From: Hoplostethus atlanticus
Lineage: Eukaryota; Chordata; Actinopteri; Trachichthyiformes; Trachichthyidae
Assembly (NCBI GenBank): GCA_034670405.1
Contig: JAXDDX010000117.1
Span: forward strand, 1,426,001 to 1,490,000
Direction: 5' to 3'
DNA: 64,000 nt
The notes below the pieces were generated by a model. That model was not told where the DNA came from. It was given only the letters and a program-made list of their open reading frames with translations, and did not search any database. The translations under genes were made by a program, and so were the position numbers. Every line of letters begins with the position of its first letter. Positions within the stretch are counted from its first letter, which is position 1. Shown piece by piece: positions 21,540 through 33,800 of this stretch.

Positions 21540-23639
21540 GGTGCCCGTCCTAACGACTGTGACAGGTGTAGCCTGGGATGTCAAACCCTCGACAAGCAGG
21601 CGTAACTGCTGCTTACCCCAAGAACTAAATCATTTCAATTGCTTGCCATCGTTAGCCTTGAACCTGCCACATAAGCCAGTGGTTTATTATTCTCCCTTTC
21701 TGCTCTGGTAACGTTGTACTATCTGACAGATAAACTCGACCATGGGCATAAAATTGGCGCACAAGTATCTGATTGGACAAAAAAGGCGCACAATGAATTC
21801 ACCCGGCAAATTTGAGCACAAAACCTGCACTGAAATAAAAACTACTACCACTTCCAATCACGGTTGGAATGTGATTGGGGGGCTTAAGAGAGTAAACTGC
21901 AACCCTTTTAGGGAAACTACACTGTATAGTACTTTCTATTAGGCTACTGCAATAGTGGCAAATTACCAAGGGTGGAAGTCACTTATTTCATTTACTCACG
22001 TTACTGTAATTGAGTAGTTTCTTGTGTGTTTTTACTTTTTTGAGTAAGTCAGTAATTTCACTTTTACTTGCCTTTGCTACATTTCAAACTATATCCATTA
22101 GAGAGTACAGATTTTCCTTCTGTACTCAACTGCACAATCGTTACTTGGCCAGTTGTGGGGCCACAGGTAAGGCAGCAGAGAAGAGACGAGTAATCTGGTT
22201 TTACTTTGTTTGTGCACTTTATTTTGTAATTTCCAAATGTTCCCATTAAAATAATCTAGTTTGAACTCTGTACTCTCATCCTTTTAGAATTGTATGCAAT
22301 CAAGATCACGTGTAACATGTTCAGCCTTGTACAGCCTTACTAAATTCAGTTATGTTCAGTGTTAAAACTGTCTGAATTATGTGTGTCTTATTTAATTTCA
22401 AACAATGAACCAGAAGTATATAGACCAATCACTCAAACGTGTTATTTCGTTTCGTAATGGTGCTAACCAGAGTGTTGTCATCTCTTGAAATGTCCGCAAA
22501 TGTATTATTTGCCACTGTCTCTCTATATAGGCTCAGCCTCTGTTTACAGTTGTCGTGGTAACGAGGCTAACCTTGTAGTGGCTAGATCGTTTCAATACAT
22601 TTGGGAATAGAATTGAAGCACTGTATACTTCACAGATACTTGAATAAGTAATAATAAATGGATGTTATAGTGTTACGTTCTTGTTTTGTTAGGCAGTTAT
22701 AGGCAAATAGGCTGTTACAATCTTAAATAAGACACTGGGGGCCAGTCATCCATAGGGTTTATTTATGTATTTATTAATTCTTTCTGAATAAACCCCTCAC
22801 TTTAACAGTGTCACCCTGAGTTTGTCTGACTATCTTGGGTGTTACACACGCACTTGTCTCGTTTCCCTAAGCGCACTTGTAACCCCATGCATTGCATATG
22901 CTTTGAAACCATTTAAAAAACAGTATTTTGGAGTAATTGTCTGTTAACATTAGAAATGTTATGGGCTGACTTCACTGGACGTTGAGATTTTAAATTGATC
23001 AAACACTGGAAATGCTATGCCCTCAGGAGACGAGAGACGAGTGCCTGAATAATACGTTTATTCCAATTCCATGCAGTAAATTCAAAATGATGAAGAAATA
23101 TGTTTTCTTTTTTTAAATACCTTATACTTCATTGCAGTTTATCATTTAACTGCCTCGCCTTTTTGATGTTTTGCTTACTCAAGCGTGAGGCGCTTGTCCA
23201 TGTTACACAATAAATTAGTGGTTACACCCCCCACAACCCCACCCCCTCTGGATATATTGTTAAATTTGATTATTCCAAAGAAGGGTTATTAAATTGCTGT
23301 GGATGCCGACATCAGCTGTAACGCTGTGTGGTCTAAAAGCGATTCCCTCACTAAAAGAAATAGGCTAATGACTTTTATGAATGGTAAGCTATGCAACTCT
23401 CTGTGACAGCACTGTTGCTGTTGTTGCTGCTGGAGAAAGTTTGCTTTGTTCCATGGTTTCAAACCTTAATTATTAAGTATTAAATTAATTTAGTGCCGTA
23501 ATATGCCAAACACTTTAGTGTGCCGAGCTTTCTGCATCACCTATGCGCCATCTAATGGGTGAAAATGGGCAGTGAAAATAGGCCAGTGAAAGTAGGCCAG
23601 TGACAGCATATGCATAAGCATAACTTTTAAGTCCACGGA

Positions 23640-23890
23640 ATGCATTTCCGTCCACGAAATGCGTGCCGTGTTTCACGAAAGTCATTTCGTGATTTTCGTG
23701 TCGCACGAAATCGACGAAATTGATTTGGTACCGGACGAAATTGACGAAATGGATTTGGTGCCGGACGAAATTGACGAAATGGATTTGGTGCCGGACGAAA
23801 TGCATGCCGTGTATCACGGTATGGATTTCGTGGCACAAAATGGATTTCGTCAATTTCGTCCGGCACCAAATCCATTTCGTCAAAATGGAC
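23640..23890. repeat. internal ACGAAAT array with 31-bp tandem units
   Basis: GACGAAATTGACGAAATGGA followed by TTTGGTGCCG repeats in tandem, then inverts to TTTCGTCAATTTCGTCCGGC. Both strands give look-alike frames because the unit is nearly palindromic. It marks the former element end, now buried by the duplication. Confidence 0.75.
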
Positions 23891-25964
23891 AGGTGTAGCC
23901 TGGGATGTCAAACCCTCGACAAGCAGGCGTAACTGCTGCTTACCCCAAGAACTAAATCATTTCAATTGCTTGCCATCGTTAGCCTTGAACCTGCCACATA
24001 AGCCAGTGGTTTATTATTCTCCCTTTCTGCTCTGGTAACGTTGTACTATCTGACAGATAAACTCGACCATGGGCATAAAATTGGCGCACAAGTATCTGAT
24101 TGGACAAAAAAGGCGCACAATGAATTCACCCGGCAAATTTGAGCACAAAACCTGCACTGAAAAAAAAACTACTACCACTTCCAATCACGGTTGGAATGTG
24201 ATTGGGGGGCTTAAGAGAGTAAACTGCAACCCTTTTAGGGAAACTACACTGTATAGTACTTTCTATTAGGCTACTGCAATAGTGGCAAATTACCAAGGGT
24301 GGAAGTCACTTATTTCATTTACTCACGTTACTGTAATTGAGTAGTTTCTTGTGTGTTTTTACTTTTTTGAGTAAGTCAGTAATTTCACTTTTACTTGCCT
24401 TTGCTACATTTCAAACTATATCCATTAGAGAGTACAGATTTTCCTTCTGTACTCAACTGCACAATCGTTACTTGGCCAGTTGTGGGGCCACAGGTAAGGC
24501 AGCAGAGAAGAGACGAGTAATCTGGTTTTACTTTGTTTGTGCACTTTATTTTGTAATTTCCAAATGTTCCCATTAAAATAATCTAGTTTGAACTCTGTAC
24601 TCTCATCCTTTTAGAATTGTATGCAATCAAGATCACGTGTAACATGTTCAGCCTTGTACAGCCTTACTAAATTCAGTTATGTTCAGTGTTAAAACTGTCT
24701 GAATTATGTGTGTCTTATTTAATTTCAAACAATGAACCAGAAGTATATAGACCAATCACTCAAACGTGTTATTTCGTTTCGTAATGGCGCTAACCAGAGT
24801 GTTGTCATCTCTTGAAATGTCCGCAAATGTATTATTTGCCACTGTCTCTCTATATAGGCTCAGCCTCTGTTTACAGTTGTCGTGGTAACGAGGCTAACCT
24901 TGTAGTGGCTAGATCGTTTCAATACATTTGGGAATAGAATTGAAGCACTGTATACTTCACAGATACTTGAATAAGTAATAATAAATGGATGTTATAGTGT
25001 TACGTTCTTGTTTTGTTAGGCAGTTATAGGCAAATAGGCTGTTACAATCTTAAATAAGACACTGGGGGCCAGTCATCCATAGGGTTTATTTATGTATTTA
25101 TTAATTCTTTCTGAATAAACCCCTCACTTTAACAGTGTCACCCTGAGTTTGTCTGACTATCTTGGGTGTTACACACGCACTTGTCTCGTTTCCCTAAGCG
25201 CACTTGTAACCCCATGCATTGCATATGCTTTGAAACCATTTAAAAAACAGTATTTTGGAGTAATTGTCTGTTAACATTAGAAATGTTATGGGCTGACTTC
25301 ACTGGACGTTGAGATTTTAAATTGATCAAACACTGGAAATGCTATGCCCTCAGGAGACGAGAGACGAGTGCCTGAATAATACGTTTATTCCAATTCCATG
25401 CAGTAAATTCAAAATGATGAAGAAATATGTTTTCTTTTTTTAAATACCTTATACTTCATTGCAGTTTATCATTTAACTGCCTCGCCTTTTTGATGTTTTG
25501 CTTACTCAAGCGTGAGGCGCTTGTCCATGTTACACAATAAATTAGTGGTTACACCCCCCACAACCCCACCCCCTCTGGATATATTGTTAAATTTGATTAT
25601 TCCAAAGAAGGGTTATTAAATTGCTGTAGATGCCGACATCAGCTGTAACGCTGTGTGGTCTAAAAGCGATTCCCTCACTAAAAGAAATAGGCTAATGACT
25701 TTTATGAATGGTAAGCTATGCAACTCTCTGTGACAGCACTGTTGCTGTTGTTGCTGCTGGAGAAAGTTTGCTTTGTTCCATGGTTTCAAACCTTAATTAT
25801 TAAGTATTAAATTAATTTAGTGCCGTAATATGCCAAACACTTTAGTGTGCCGAGCTTTCTGCATCACCTATGCGCCATCTAATGGGTGAAAATGGGCAGT
25901 GAAAATAGGCCAGTGAAAGTAGGCCAGTGACAGCATATGCATAAGCATAACTTTTAAGTCCACG

Positions 25965-26190
25965 GAATGCATTTCCGTCCACGAAATGCGTGCCGTGTTT
26001 CACGAAAGTCATTTTGTGATTTTCGTGTCGCACGAAATCGACGAAATTGATTTGGTACTGGACGAAATTGACGAAATGGATTTGGTGCCGGACGAAATTG
26101 ACGAAATGGATTTGGTGCCGGACGAAATGCATGCCGTGTATCACGGTATGGATTTCGTGGCACAAAATGGATTTCGTGGACGAAATCTAG
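25965..26190. repeat. subterminal ACGAAAT/ATTTCGT array, right end
   Basis: Counterpart of the array at 4985-5270, ending 23 bp from the right tip. Confidence 0.7.
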
Positions 26191-26213
26191 TGGGTTACGT
26201 TTGGCGCCTCATA

Positions 26214-26219
26214 GAAGCC
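26214..26219 (+). repeat. 6-bp target site duplication, right copy (GAAGCC)
   Basis: Directly abuts the ATA end of the element at 26213. Confidence 0.85.
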
Positions 26220-26469
26220 AGCCGCTACTCTGCTCTATACTCTGAAAGACTTGGGTCGCAGTATCGGCCCATCTCTACAGCAACTGGCATGGCCATACCG
26301 ACACGTGCTTGTGTTTACAAGTCCACTGCAACGGTTGCCACAGCGACAAAGTATACTAATAACTAAAATAATTATCAATTTTTAATAATTGATCAAATAG
26401 TCTCATATTTCATAACGAAGCACACACTACAGCACAATCCTTTATGCTACTGGTCCCTCCCCTGACACT

Positions 26470-27365
26470 GTTCATCGCTCCAGGATAGCTTTCTCCAGGT
26501 CCAACAGGCACTAACCAACCTCAAACTCTCTCTTAACACCACCAAAACAAAAGTTATGTGGTTTAGTAGAAAGGGTGCCCGCTCCAGACCTCAACATCAC
26601 CACCAGTGATATGACCAGGTTGCAGTTCATAAATACTTGGGCATCTGGTTAGACAATTCATTATCCTTCTCCCACCATATTTCTAATCTAAGGTTAAGGC
26701 CAAACTTGGATTTCTGTATAGAAACCACTCCACTTTCACCTCATCCGCCAAACTCACCCTTGTCCAAATGTCCTCCTATCCTCCATGCTTGACTACGGTG
26801 ACATAATCTACGTCTAGGTCTGCATCCAAAGGAACACTTAAAAAGTTTGACACATACCACTGCACTCTTTACTCTCTGGTTAACTGGTCGTCCCTGTACC
26901 TGTCGTATCATCCACTGGTTTACACTTATTTACAAAACCCTCCTTGGTGTATCACCCCTTACTTGTGTCATCTGCTGCATCCAATGTCTACCACATACAA
27001 TACCCGGTCCTCACCCCTTATCTTACTGAAAGTCCCTAAAACCAACAACTCCCTTGGTCATCATTCCAGTGCGCGGCTGCCAGTGACTGGAATGCTCTGC
27101 GGAAAACCCTTAAACTGGACAAACTCATCCCTATTTCCGCTTTCAAGTCTATCATAGACGTTTTTACAGAAACCTGCAAAAAAACTAGTATCCCTACAAT
27201 ACTACCAAAGGACTCACACCCCTGCCCCCTCTGCTTGTTCTGTCATATGTTGCCATTCTCTGTTGTTCCCCTTTTAATATGTTTGCCCCCTAAGTTTCCA
27301 GGCCGCAATTTTAAATAAGAATCTGTTCTTAATGACTTGCCCGGTAAAATAATGGTTAAATAAAT
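26470..27365 (+). mobile_element. LINE remnant (RT C-terminal part and 3' end)
   Basis: Frame-broken translation gives LKLSLNTTKTKVMWFSRKG, then HKYLGIWLDNSLSFSHHI, typical of the region after the reverse-transcriptase core. A fish LINE 3' end follows (CTTAATGACTTGCCCGGTAA, then TAAATAAATG). Several stops and frameshifts are present. Confidence 0.7.
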
Positions 27366-27748
27366 GTTTGTTTTTTTTAAATACCTGAGAAAAGTTGGTA
27401 TTTCCAATCAGAAGCACTTACACTCCTATGGTTGCCTAAGGAACTCGTAAATTAAATTTAAAGGGGACCTATTATGGAAAACGGCTTATTCCTGGCCCTT
27501 ATACATGTTCCACATATTACATTGACTTTAGTAGCCGAAAAAATTTGAAATCTGGAAGTCACCCCCTTTTTCTGTGGTTTCCTTTTCCAAAAAACAGGCC
27601 GTTTTGAAAAGTCCCCTGTTTAGACATCATAACAGGCCACTATTAGCATAATCCAACACCTCTCAGAGCATGCCCACCCCCAGGTGAATAACCACTCCCA
27701 TTTACCTTGGCTCAAAATGCAGCTCCCAGCGCTGCAAGCCATTGCTTA

Positions 27749-28130
27749 TGGTGCATTCCATTGTACTCGGAAGTCGATAATTCCGAGTCGGTATTCTCAA
27801 CTTCCAATCTAAATGTGTTCCAGTGCATCTAGGCTAGTATCGCACGCTAGTAAAGACTTCTATGTCGTAACGTTGAGCTCAAATCATCCGAATTACATTA
27901 CAAATGTAAACTACAAAGTTGTTTCAACATGTTTTCATAACTAAAATAACATATGAAGTAAAAATTGACTGTTCACGGTGTGCGCGGCTATATTGCTGTG
28001 ACGTCAGTTATCAGCGTTGGATCTTGCCCGAGTTTCCGACTGGGAATTCCGACTTGAATGACTGTTCTATTGCACTTTTTCATGTTGGAGGTCGTTTTTT
28101 CCAGAGTTCCGAGTACAATGGAATGCACCA
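27749..28130. mobile_element. nested Harbinger-like MITE, 382 bp
   Basis: TGGTGCATTCCATTGTACTC, continuing GGAA, is mirrored exactly at 28107-28130. The flanks are TTA on both sides (27746-27748 and 28131-28133), the 3-bp duplication expected for PIF/Harbinger. The inverted repeats show no mismatch over 24 bp. Confidence 0.85.
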
Positions 28131-28163
28131 TTAATTTGCGAACATTGGAGCTACAATGACAAC

Positions 28164-28310
28164 ATGTCTAAGGCCAGATCCCAACACTCAAATTGTTCTG
28201 TTGTAGGATGCAGGCAGCAACATAGATCCCTGCACAGTCTCCCAACACACAAAAATGTCAGGACAGAGTGGATTAATTTTATTTTTAACGGCAAGTCCCG
28301 GCTACAGTTA
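28164..28310 (+). pseudogene. THAP-like exon in the Kolobok-like element
   Basis: ATG at 28164 opens MSKARSQHSNCSVVGCRQQH, then RSLHSLP and RTEWINFIFNG. This is a modified THAP start (C-x4-C, Leu-Pro, Trp) seen in fish transposon proteins. No other domain remains. Confidence 0.55.
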
Positions 28311-28655
28311 GCTCATTTTTGTATGTGTGTGATAATCACTTCATGTCGGACTGCTTCAGCAACGATTGGCCGCCCCATGGAGTGAAGCGGCCAATCAGAG
28401 CAGTGCTCATTTACATACCCCTCCATGCCCTCAAAACAGCCTGTTCTTTACAATGGAGAGGTCTTGTAAAGACCCCAGGGAACAGTTTTAAATAGCCAAA
28501 AAAAGAGTAAAATATGTCCCCTTTAAGTTACTTTGCAGTGGTGCCTTCCTTTAAGCTCAAGTGTTGTGCCTTCAATGAAGAGAATCTGATAGTTTACTAT
28601 TGTATGTTACTTATTGTATATTACATAAAATTGCGCCACATGGTATAATAACATA

Positions 28656-29650
28656 GGGCTTCATTCACAAAAAGTGCACATTTGAACGTAAAGCATTGGT
28701 ATGAATGTTTCTATGAACATTCATCATTTTGTTCATATCTGAATTTGTTCGTTGGTACGATCAAAAGTGTTTGAAAACATGCAGGAATGTGTGTATTTGG
28801 AAACATGCGGGAAGACACTTAGAATGCCTTATTCATTTTGCAAAATCATTTACAGTATTGCCAAACCTCATTAACACCAACATTTTTCAGTGGCCTTACA
28901 GAAAAAAACAAACTAATAGTCTACAATGGCGTATTTGCAGAATTGTCCTTATTTGTAACAATACAAGATTATCAAACTTTATCACATGGACTGGACACCT
29001 TACAAATACAATTACATAGTCCTACCATCTGATGAAGATGCAGCCTGGATTTTATCTGTGTCCAACTCCAATGCCGACAACTGACAGTGAGGTCTCTCCA
29101 ATTATGGACCTGATCCTCTCTGATCCATGTCGGATAGTGCCACACCGGCCTGCCCTTCTCCTGTGGCTAATAATATGCACATACTTCCTGTTATTATTTT
29201 TTTGCAATCTAATTTCATGTCGAACCATTTCTTTTTCTCCTCAGCAATGGTGGTTGTTTCTGCTGAAACAGCATTGACAGTGTTAATAATTTCCTGCCAT
29301 GCTTTACTTTTTTTCAGTTCTTGTGACTCCGCTGCTTATGCTTATGTTTTTTTCTCATGCACGCATGCGCACTACACTTACACAATTTCGGACTCCGCAA
29401 AGTTCTTTTACCTCTTTTGGCCATGGTTTACTTGCACACGACCCTTAAGTCTGCATGCCTTTTATGGCATTGAACAGGGCGTTTACCAATGCAGCACACA
29501 CATTCAATTTACGAGCGATTGGCATTCATCGCCTGATACACCTGGGGTACGCACAAATCAAGTTTTCCCCATGTTTGATGAATACCGCGTTACAGTATTT
29601 TTACGCACATGAATACGAAGAATTTAAGAAAAGTTTTGTGAATGAGGCCC
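28656..29650. mobile_element. Harbinger-like element, copy 1 (GGGCTTCATTCACAAA ends)
   Basis: The left end GGGCTTCATTCACAAAA and right end TTTTGTGAATGAGGCCC are inverted repeats. The body matches, in reverse, the element at 52556-53570. No intact transposase. Confidence 0.7.
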
Positions 29651-30896
29651 ATTTACACTGGAATCGGAAAATCTTGGGAAAACAAAATTTAAAAATTGTG
29701 TTTCTGTAATAACACAAACAATTAGCTTGGTTAGTATTGTTATAATTTCCCACATAAACCAAGCTTGCACATGGTAACAAGCCCGATAAGAAGCTGTTGA
29801 GCTGTAGGACAAATGCATAAACTTATTTCACATTGTGACCTAATAAAAAGAAAAAAAAAATTAGCTAGTTCTTTTCAGTGCTTGTTTAACATAAATATAC
29901 AATCTTTCTGATCAGGTCACAGGGGTTAAACAGATTTTGTGTCCCTGTGTAAATCTAGCTACTGATAGTCAGATTATCAAAATACAGTGAGTGTGGAAAC
30001 CCAGCAAAGTCTTATTCTGTTTCTAGTAGCTGTGATTTCAGTTTTAAAGACATAAGACTTTGTATGAACACCTTAATTCAGACTCCAGACTATAAAATGG
30101 GATGCGCATGTATAATGATATTAACTGCATAACACCAATCATTTCTGCATTTACATACATTCACAAAGGTAATTTTCAGATTGCCTGCGTTTTTCCATAT
30201 TTGTGCAGCCACGAATCTTCAATCTTTTGTGCCTGCCCTCACAACTCACACCAGTGGTTTGAGGTGATGGTTGTTTTTTATGAGCACCGCATTTTAATGG
30301 CATGAATTTCTCAAAACTTCAACTTGGGTTTAAAATGTAGCTTTATTATGAGAGCAGTTACAAATACTGAGACAAACCCAGTCTTAAATTGTGATGTTAT
30401 CTTGTTAAAAACAATACATTAATAAAGTTAATATAGAAATGCCTCAGCATTTAACAGAGTCTGCAACAGTATTTTAGCAGAGACCAACGTGGGCCCAAGC
30501 TTTATACTGAAATTTTTGACAACCTCTGAAAAATCTAAATTGACCAGATGTCTGAACAGGTGGGAGAAATAATTTACAAAAGTGGTGATTATACAAAAAT
30601 AGCTATTTTGTGTGCAGTTGCAAATGCACCAAAGCATTTTGACTGCAAAATAGACAGCACAGGGACCCCTGAAATGTCTGGAAGGCATGCTTGATATTTT
30701 GAATGAGAGAATAAGTGATGATAATTCACAACACTTTGTAATCTGTAATCTTAACATTTCACCTGACTAAAAGACCTCCACTCGCTACAGGTTTAGATAA
30801 GCATAGTTCTAATGTAAAGTTTTCCAATGAGAGGAAATGAGAATGGATTGCTGGAGAGGGTATACGTTTTGAGAGGTAAACATTCAGTTGTAGCAT
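29651..30896. other. non-coding; ctu2 3' UTR at the right side
   Basis: No gene before about 30330. Minus-strand AATAAA near 30341-30347 could end the ctu2 transcript, giving a ~560-nt 3' UTR after the stop at 30897-30899. Confidence 0.4.
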
Positions 30897-33800
30897 CTAG
30901 GGCTTTGCTTCTTCCTTCTCTTCCCCGTCGTAATCTTCATCCAGTAGGAACTCACTGATCTCCTCTCTCATCTGAGACCTACAGAACAGAAGAGGAACAA
31001 AACTGTTAAATTGTCTTCATCTTGTGGTGTTTTTGTTTTTGGTGTTTCTCTCCCAGAGATAACCTGTCAATCAAACAGTGTGGCCAGTACTGTGGCATCT
31101 GTTTCTGTGGATTTTCTGTTGATGAAGTTCACAGAAATGGCACATGACTGCTCATGCCAACTACCCAGTTCTTCTATTGATTCCAAACAAACCACCACAT
31201 TTTACTGCTGGCAAAAACATAAGGTTTGCCCTACCCCCTGGAAGCCACAGATATTTGACAACATATTTGAGATTATCCTACTAGCTAGCTAACATTACAC
31301 AATGGAGAGGTAAAAAATATTGGCATGTGATGTTTATTAGTATTGCTACAAGCAAACAAAGTTCCCCACAGATGACACAGCTCAAACTTCTGAAACAAAC
31401 CAAATTTCCCACTTACCTCATCTTCCTCCTCTGGGCCTCTGACAGGATGTAATGAGGGAGAACCTCCACTGAGACCTGGGAAGGGAAAGAAGAGAATGGA
31501 ATAGTAGAGAATAACAGGAGGAGAATGGAACAGGACAGAGGAGTAGCAAACATCTAAATATGCTCTCCTTCATCAGGGAGAGATACAAATACACAATAGG
31601 CTTCTACATGTAGGTAACAAGCAATTATCTGCATATAGGCTGTAGAGAACAAACAACAAATCACAAGAATAGATTTTAATAATTTGAAGAATATTGTTTC
31701 TCTATGGCCTATATGGTTAATTGCTTGTTACCTGCATGTAGAAGCCAACTGACCCATCACTGTTAGCGCCACCTTCCAGGTGGGAGTATTCTCTAGTGTT
31801 TTGGAATTTGCATCTCTCCCTGATCAAGGTGTGTTAGCCAAAACATCTAGGTTTTTAACTGTTCCAAAACGTACTAGCCAGTAATTAAAGACTTTTTAAT
31901 TTGTCATGGACAACATATCAGGCAGGCTATACTATGTGTATGTTTTCACCCACCATGTCTTTGATGGTCAGCTGACAGCTGTAACACAACAACCTCTTCA
32001 GCTCTGTTGTCTCTGGTGCCCTGTAATATGACAATACAGGTAACTCAGTGCAGACCATATAAGTAGACTCTGAAGATGATTACATTTTACTCGATAATGT
32101 AGTGTACATGAAGGTAATTTCAGCATGATTAAATAGCATTGTGCTGGTACTTAGTTCATGGCCTTCACCTATCCCAACGGCTGTATAGGGGAGTTATTTC
32201 TTTATTTCTGTATATTTGGAAGGCTCTGCAATATAAGCTAGGGTTAGACTGCTATATTATTTTTATTTTTTTTATTTATTTATTTTTTTTAAATCAGACC
32301 GATATTGGCCTGTCAATGTCATCCACCTCCAATTTAATGGAGGTTCCTCCCTTTTTTCCCCACTTCAGTGAGTGGCAATCTGTAAAACTGTCAATGAAGC
32401 CTACCTCACCTTGCCTTATAAAGGGGCAATAAGTAAGATTCTACTGCCCCACAGCACAAAATTACCATAATCTATCTGCAGGATAGGGTTGCTAATCAAT
32501 ACCAATTACTCAATGGCCAGGTTATGACATTCCTATATAGATATATTGGGAAGCAAGTGAACAGTAAGTTCTTGAAGTTGATGTGTTGGAAGCAGGAAAA
32601 ATGGGCAAGCATAAGGATCCGAGCGACTATGACAAGGGCCAAATTGTGATTGGGTCAGAGCATCTCCAAAACGGCAGGTCTTGTGGAATGTTCCCAGTAT
32701 GCAGTGGTTAGTACCTACCAAAAGTGGTCCAAGGAAGGACAACCGGTGAACAGCGACAGGGTCATGGGCACCCAAGGCTCATTGATGTGCGTGGGGAGCG
32801 AAGGCTAGCCCGCCTCGTCCGATCCCACAGAAGAGCTACTGTAGCACAAATTGCTGAAAAACTTAATGCTGGCTATGATAGAAAGGTGCCAGAACACAGT
32901 CCATCACAGCTTGCTGCGTATGGGGCTGCATAGCTGCAGACCGGTCAGAGTGCCCATGCTGACCCCTGTCCACCGCCGAAAGCGCCTACAATGGGCACGT
33001 GAGCGTCAGAACTGGACCATGGAGCCATGGAAGAAGGTGGCCTGGTCTGATGAATCACGCTTTCTTTTACATCATGTGGACGGCCGGGTGTGTGTGCGTC
33101 ATTTACCTGGGAAGAGATGGCACCAGGATGCACTATGGAAAGAAGGCAAGCCGGCGGAGGCAGTGTGATGCTCTGGGAAATGTTCTGCTGGGAAACCTTG
33201 GGTCCTGGCATTCATTTGGATGTTACTTTGACACGTACCACCTACCTAAACATTGTTGCACACCAAGTACACCCCTTCATGGCAACGGTATTCCCTGATG
33301 GCAGTGGCCTCTTTCAGCAGGATAATGCGCCCTGCCACACTGCAAAAATTGTTCAGGAATGGTTTGAGGAACATGACAAAGAGTTCAAGGTGTTGACTTG
33401 GCCTCTAAATTCCCCAGATCTCAATCCGATTGAGCATCTGTGGGATGTGCTGGAAAAACAAGCCGATCCATGGAGGCCCCACCTCGCAACTTACAGGACT
33501 TAAAAGGATCTGCTGCTAACGTCTTGGTGCCAGATACCACAGGACACCTTCAGAGGTCTTGTGGAGTACATGTCTCGACGGGTCAGAGCAGTTTTGGCGG
33601 CAGGAGGGGGACCTACACAATATTAGGCAGGTGGTTTTAATGTTATGGCTGATCGGTATAAGTTCTAATTGATGTTGCTGCAGTTCCTAGGGGTCGCCAA
33701 TAGAGGTCGATAAAAGACATAGATTAACTTAATGCCCCTTTAAGGAGCATTAATGCCCCTTTAAGGAGCATGTCAACCCATTAATTCAGATCATTTTACA

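Larger units (their letters stand above)
4961..26213 (+). mobile_element. giant DNA transposon with ~3-kb TIRs, IS3EU-like
   Basis: Both ends carry the same 18-bp tip, TATGAGGCGCCAAACGTA, in inverted orientation, bounded by GAAGCC on each side. Left inverted repeat 4961-7970 matches right arm 18387-26213 once a tandem duplication, two hAT insertions and one ~203-bp indel are discounted. The unique middle, about 10.4 kb, holds the main transposase exon on the plus strand and a HECT-like gene on the minus strand. From memory, IS3EU elements have 6-bp target duplications and TAY...RTA ends, which fits. The structure is seen directly; the family name rests on the transposase and these ends. Confidence 0.85.
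18387..26213 (-). repeat. right terminal inverted repeat, expanded by duplication and insertions
   Basis: This arm matches the left TIR in reverse. It is longer (7.8 kb against 3.0 kb) because it holds a 2,327-bp tandem duplication (21563-26213) and hAT insertions at 18473-19654 and 20228-21351. About 203 bp (around 23222-23425 and its duplicate) is absent from the left arm. Sequence identity between the arms remains very high, which implies recent origin or homogenisation by gene conversion. Confidence 0.85.
21563..26213 (+). repeat. tandem duplication, two units of ~2,327 bp in the right arm
   Basis: Unit 1 is 21563-23889 and unit 2 is 23890-26213. Equivalent landmarks (21742/24069, 22010/24337, 23515/25842) are all exactly 2,327 bp apart, so there is no net indel over 1.8 kb. 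Only scattered substitutions are seen. The junction lies in the ACGAAAT array. Confidence 0.9.
27462..28522. mobile_element. Kolobok-like element with TTAA target duplications
   Basis: The ends are AGGGGACCTATTATG and TATGTCCCCT, flanked by TTAA at 27458-27461 and 28523-28526. A THAP-like start lies inside, and another MITE is nested in it. TTAA sites plus a THAP motif suit Kolobok. The 1,061-bp length means it is non-autonomous. Confidence 0.75.
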
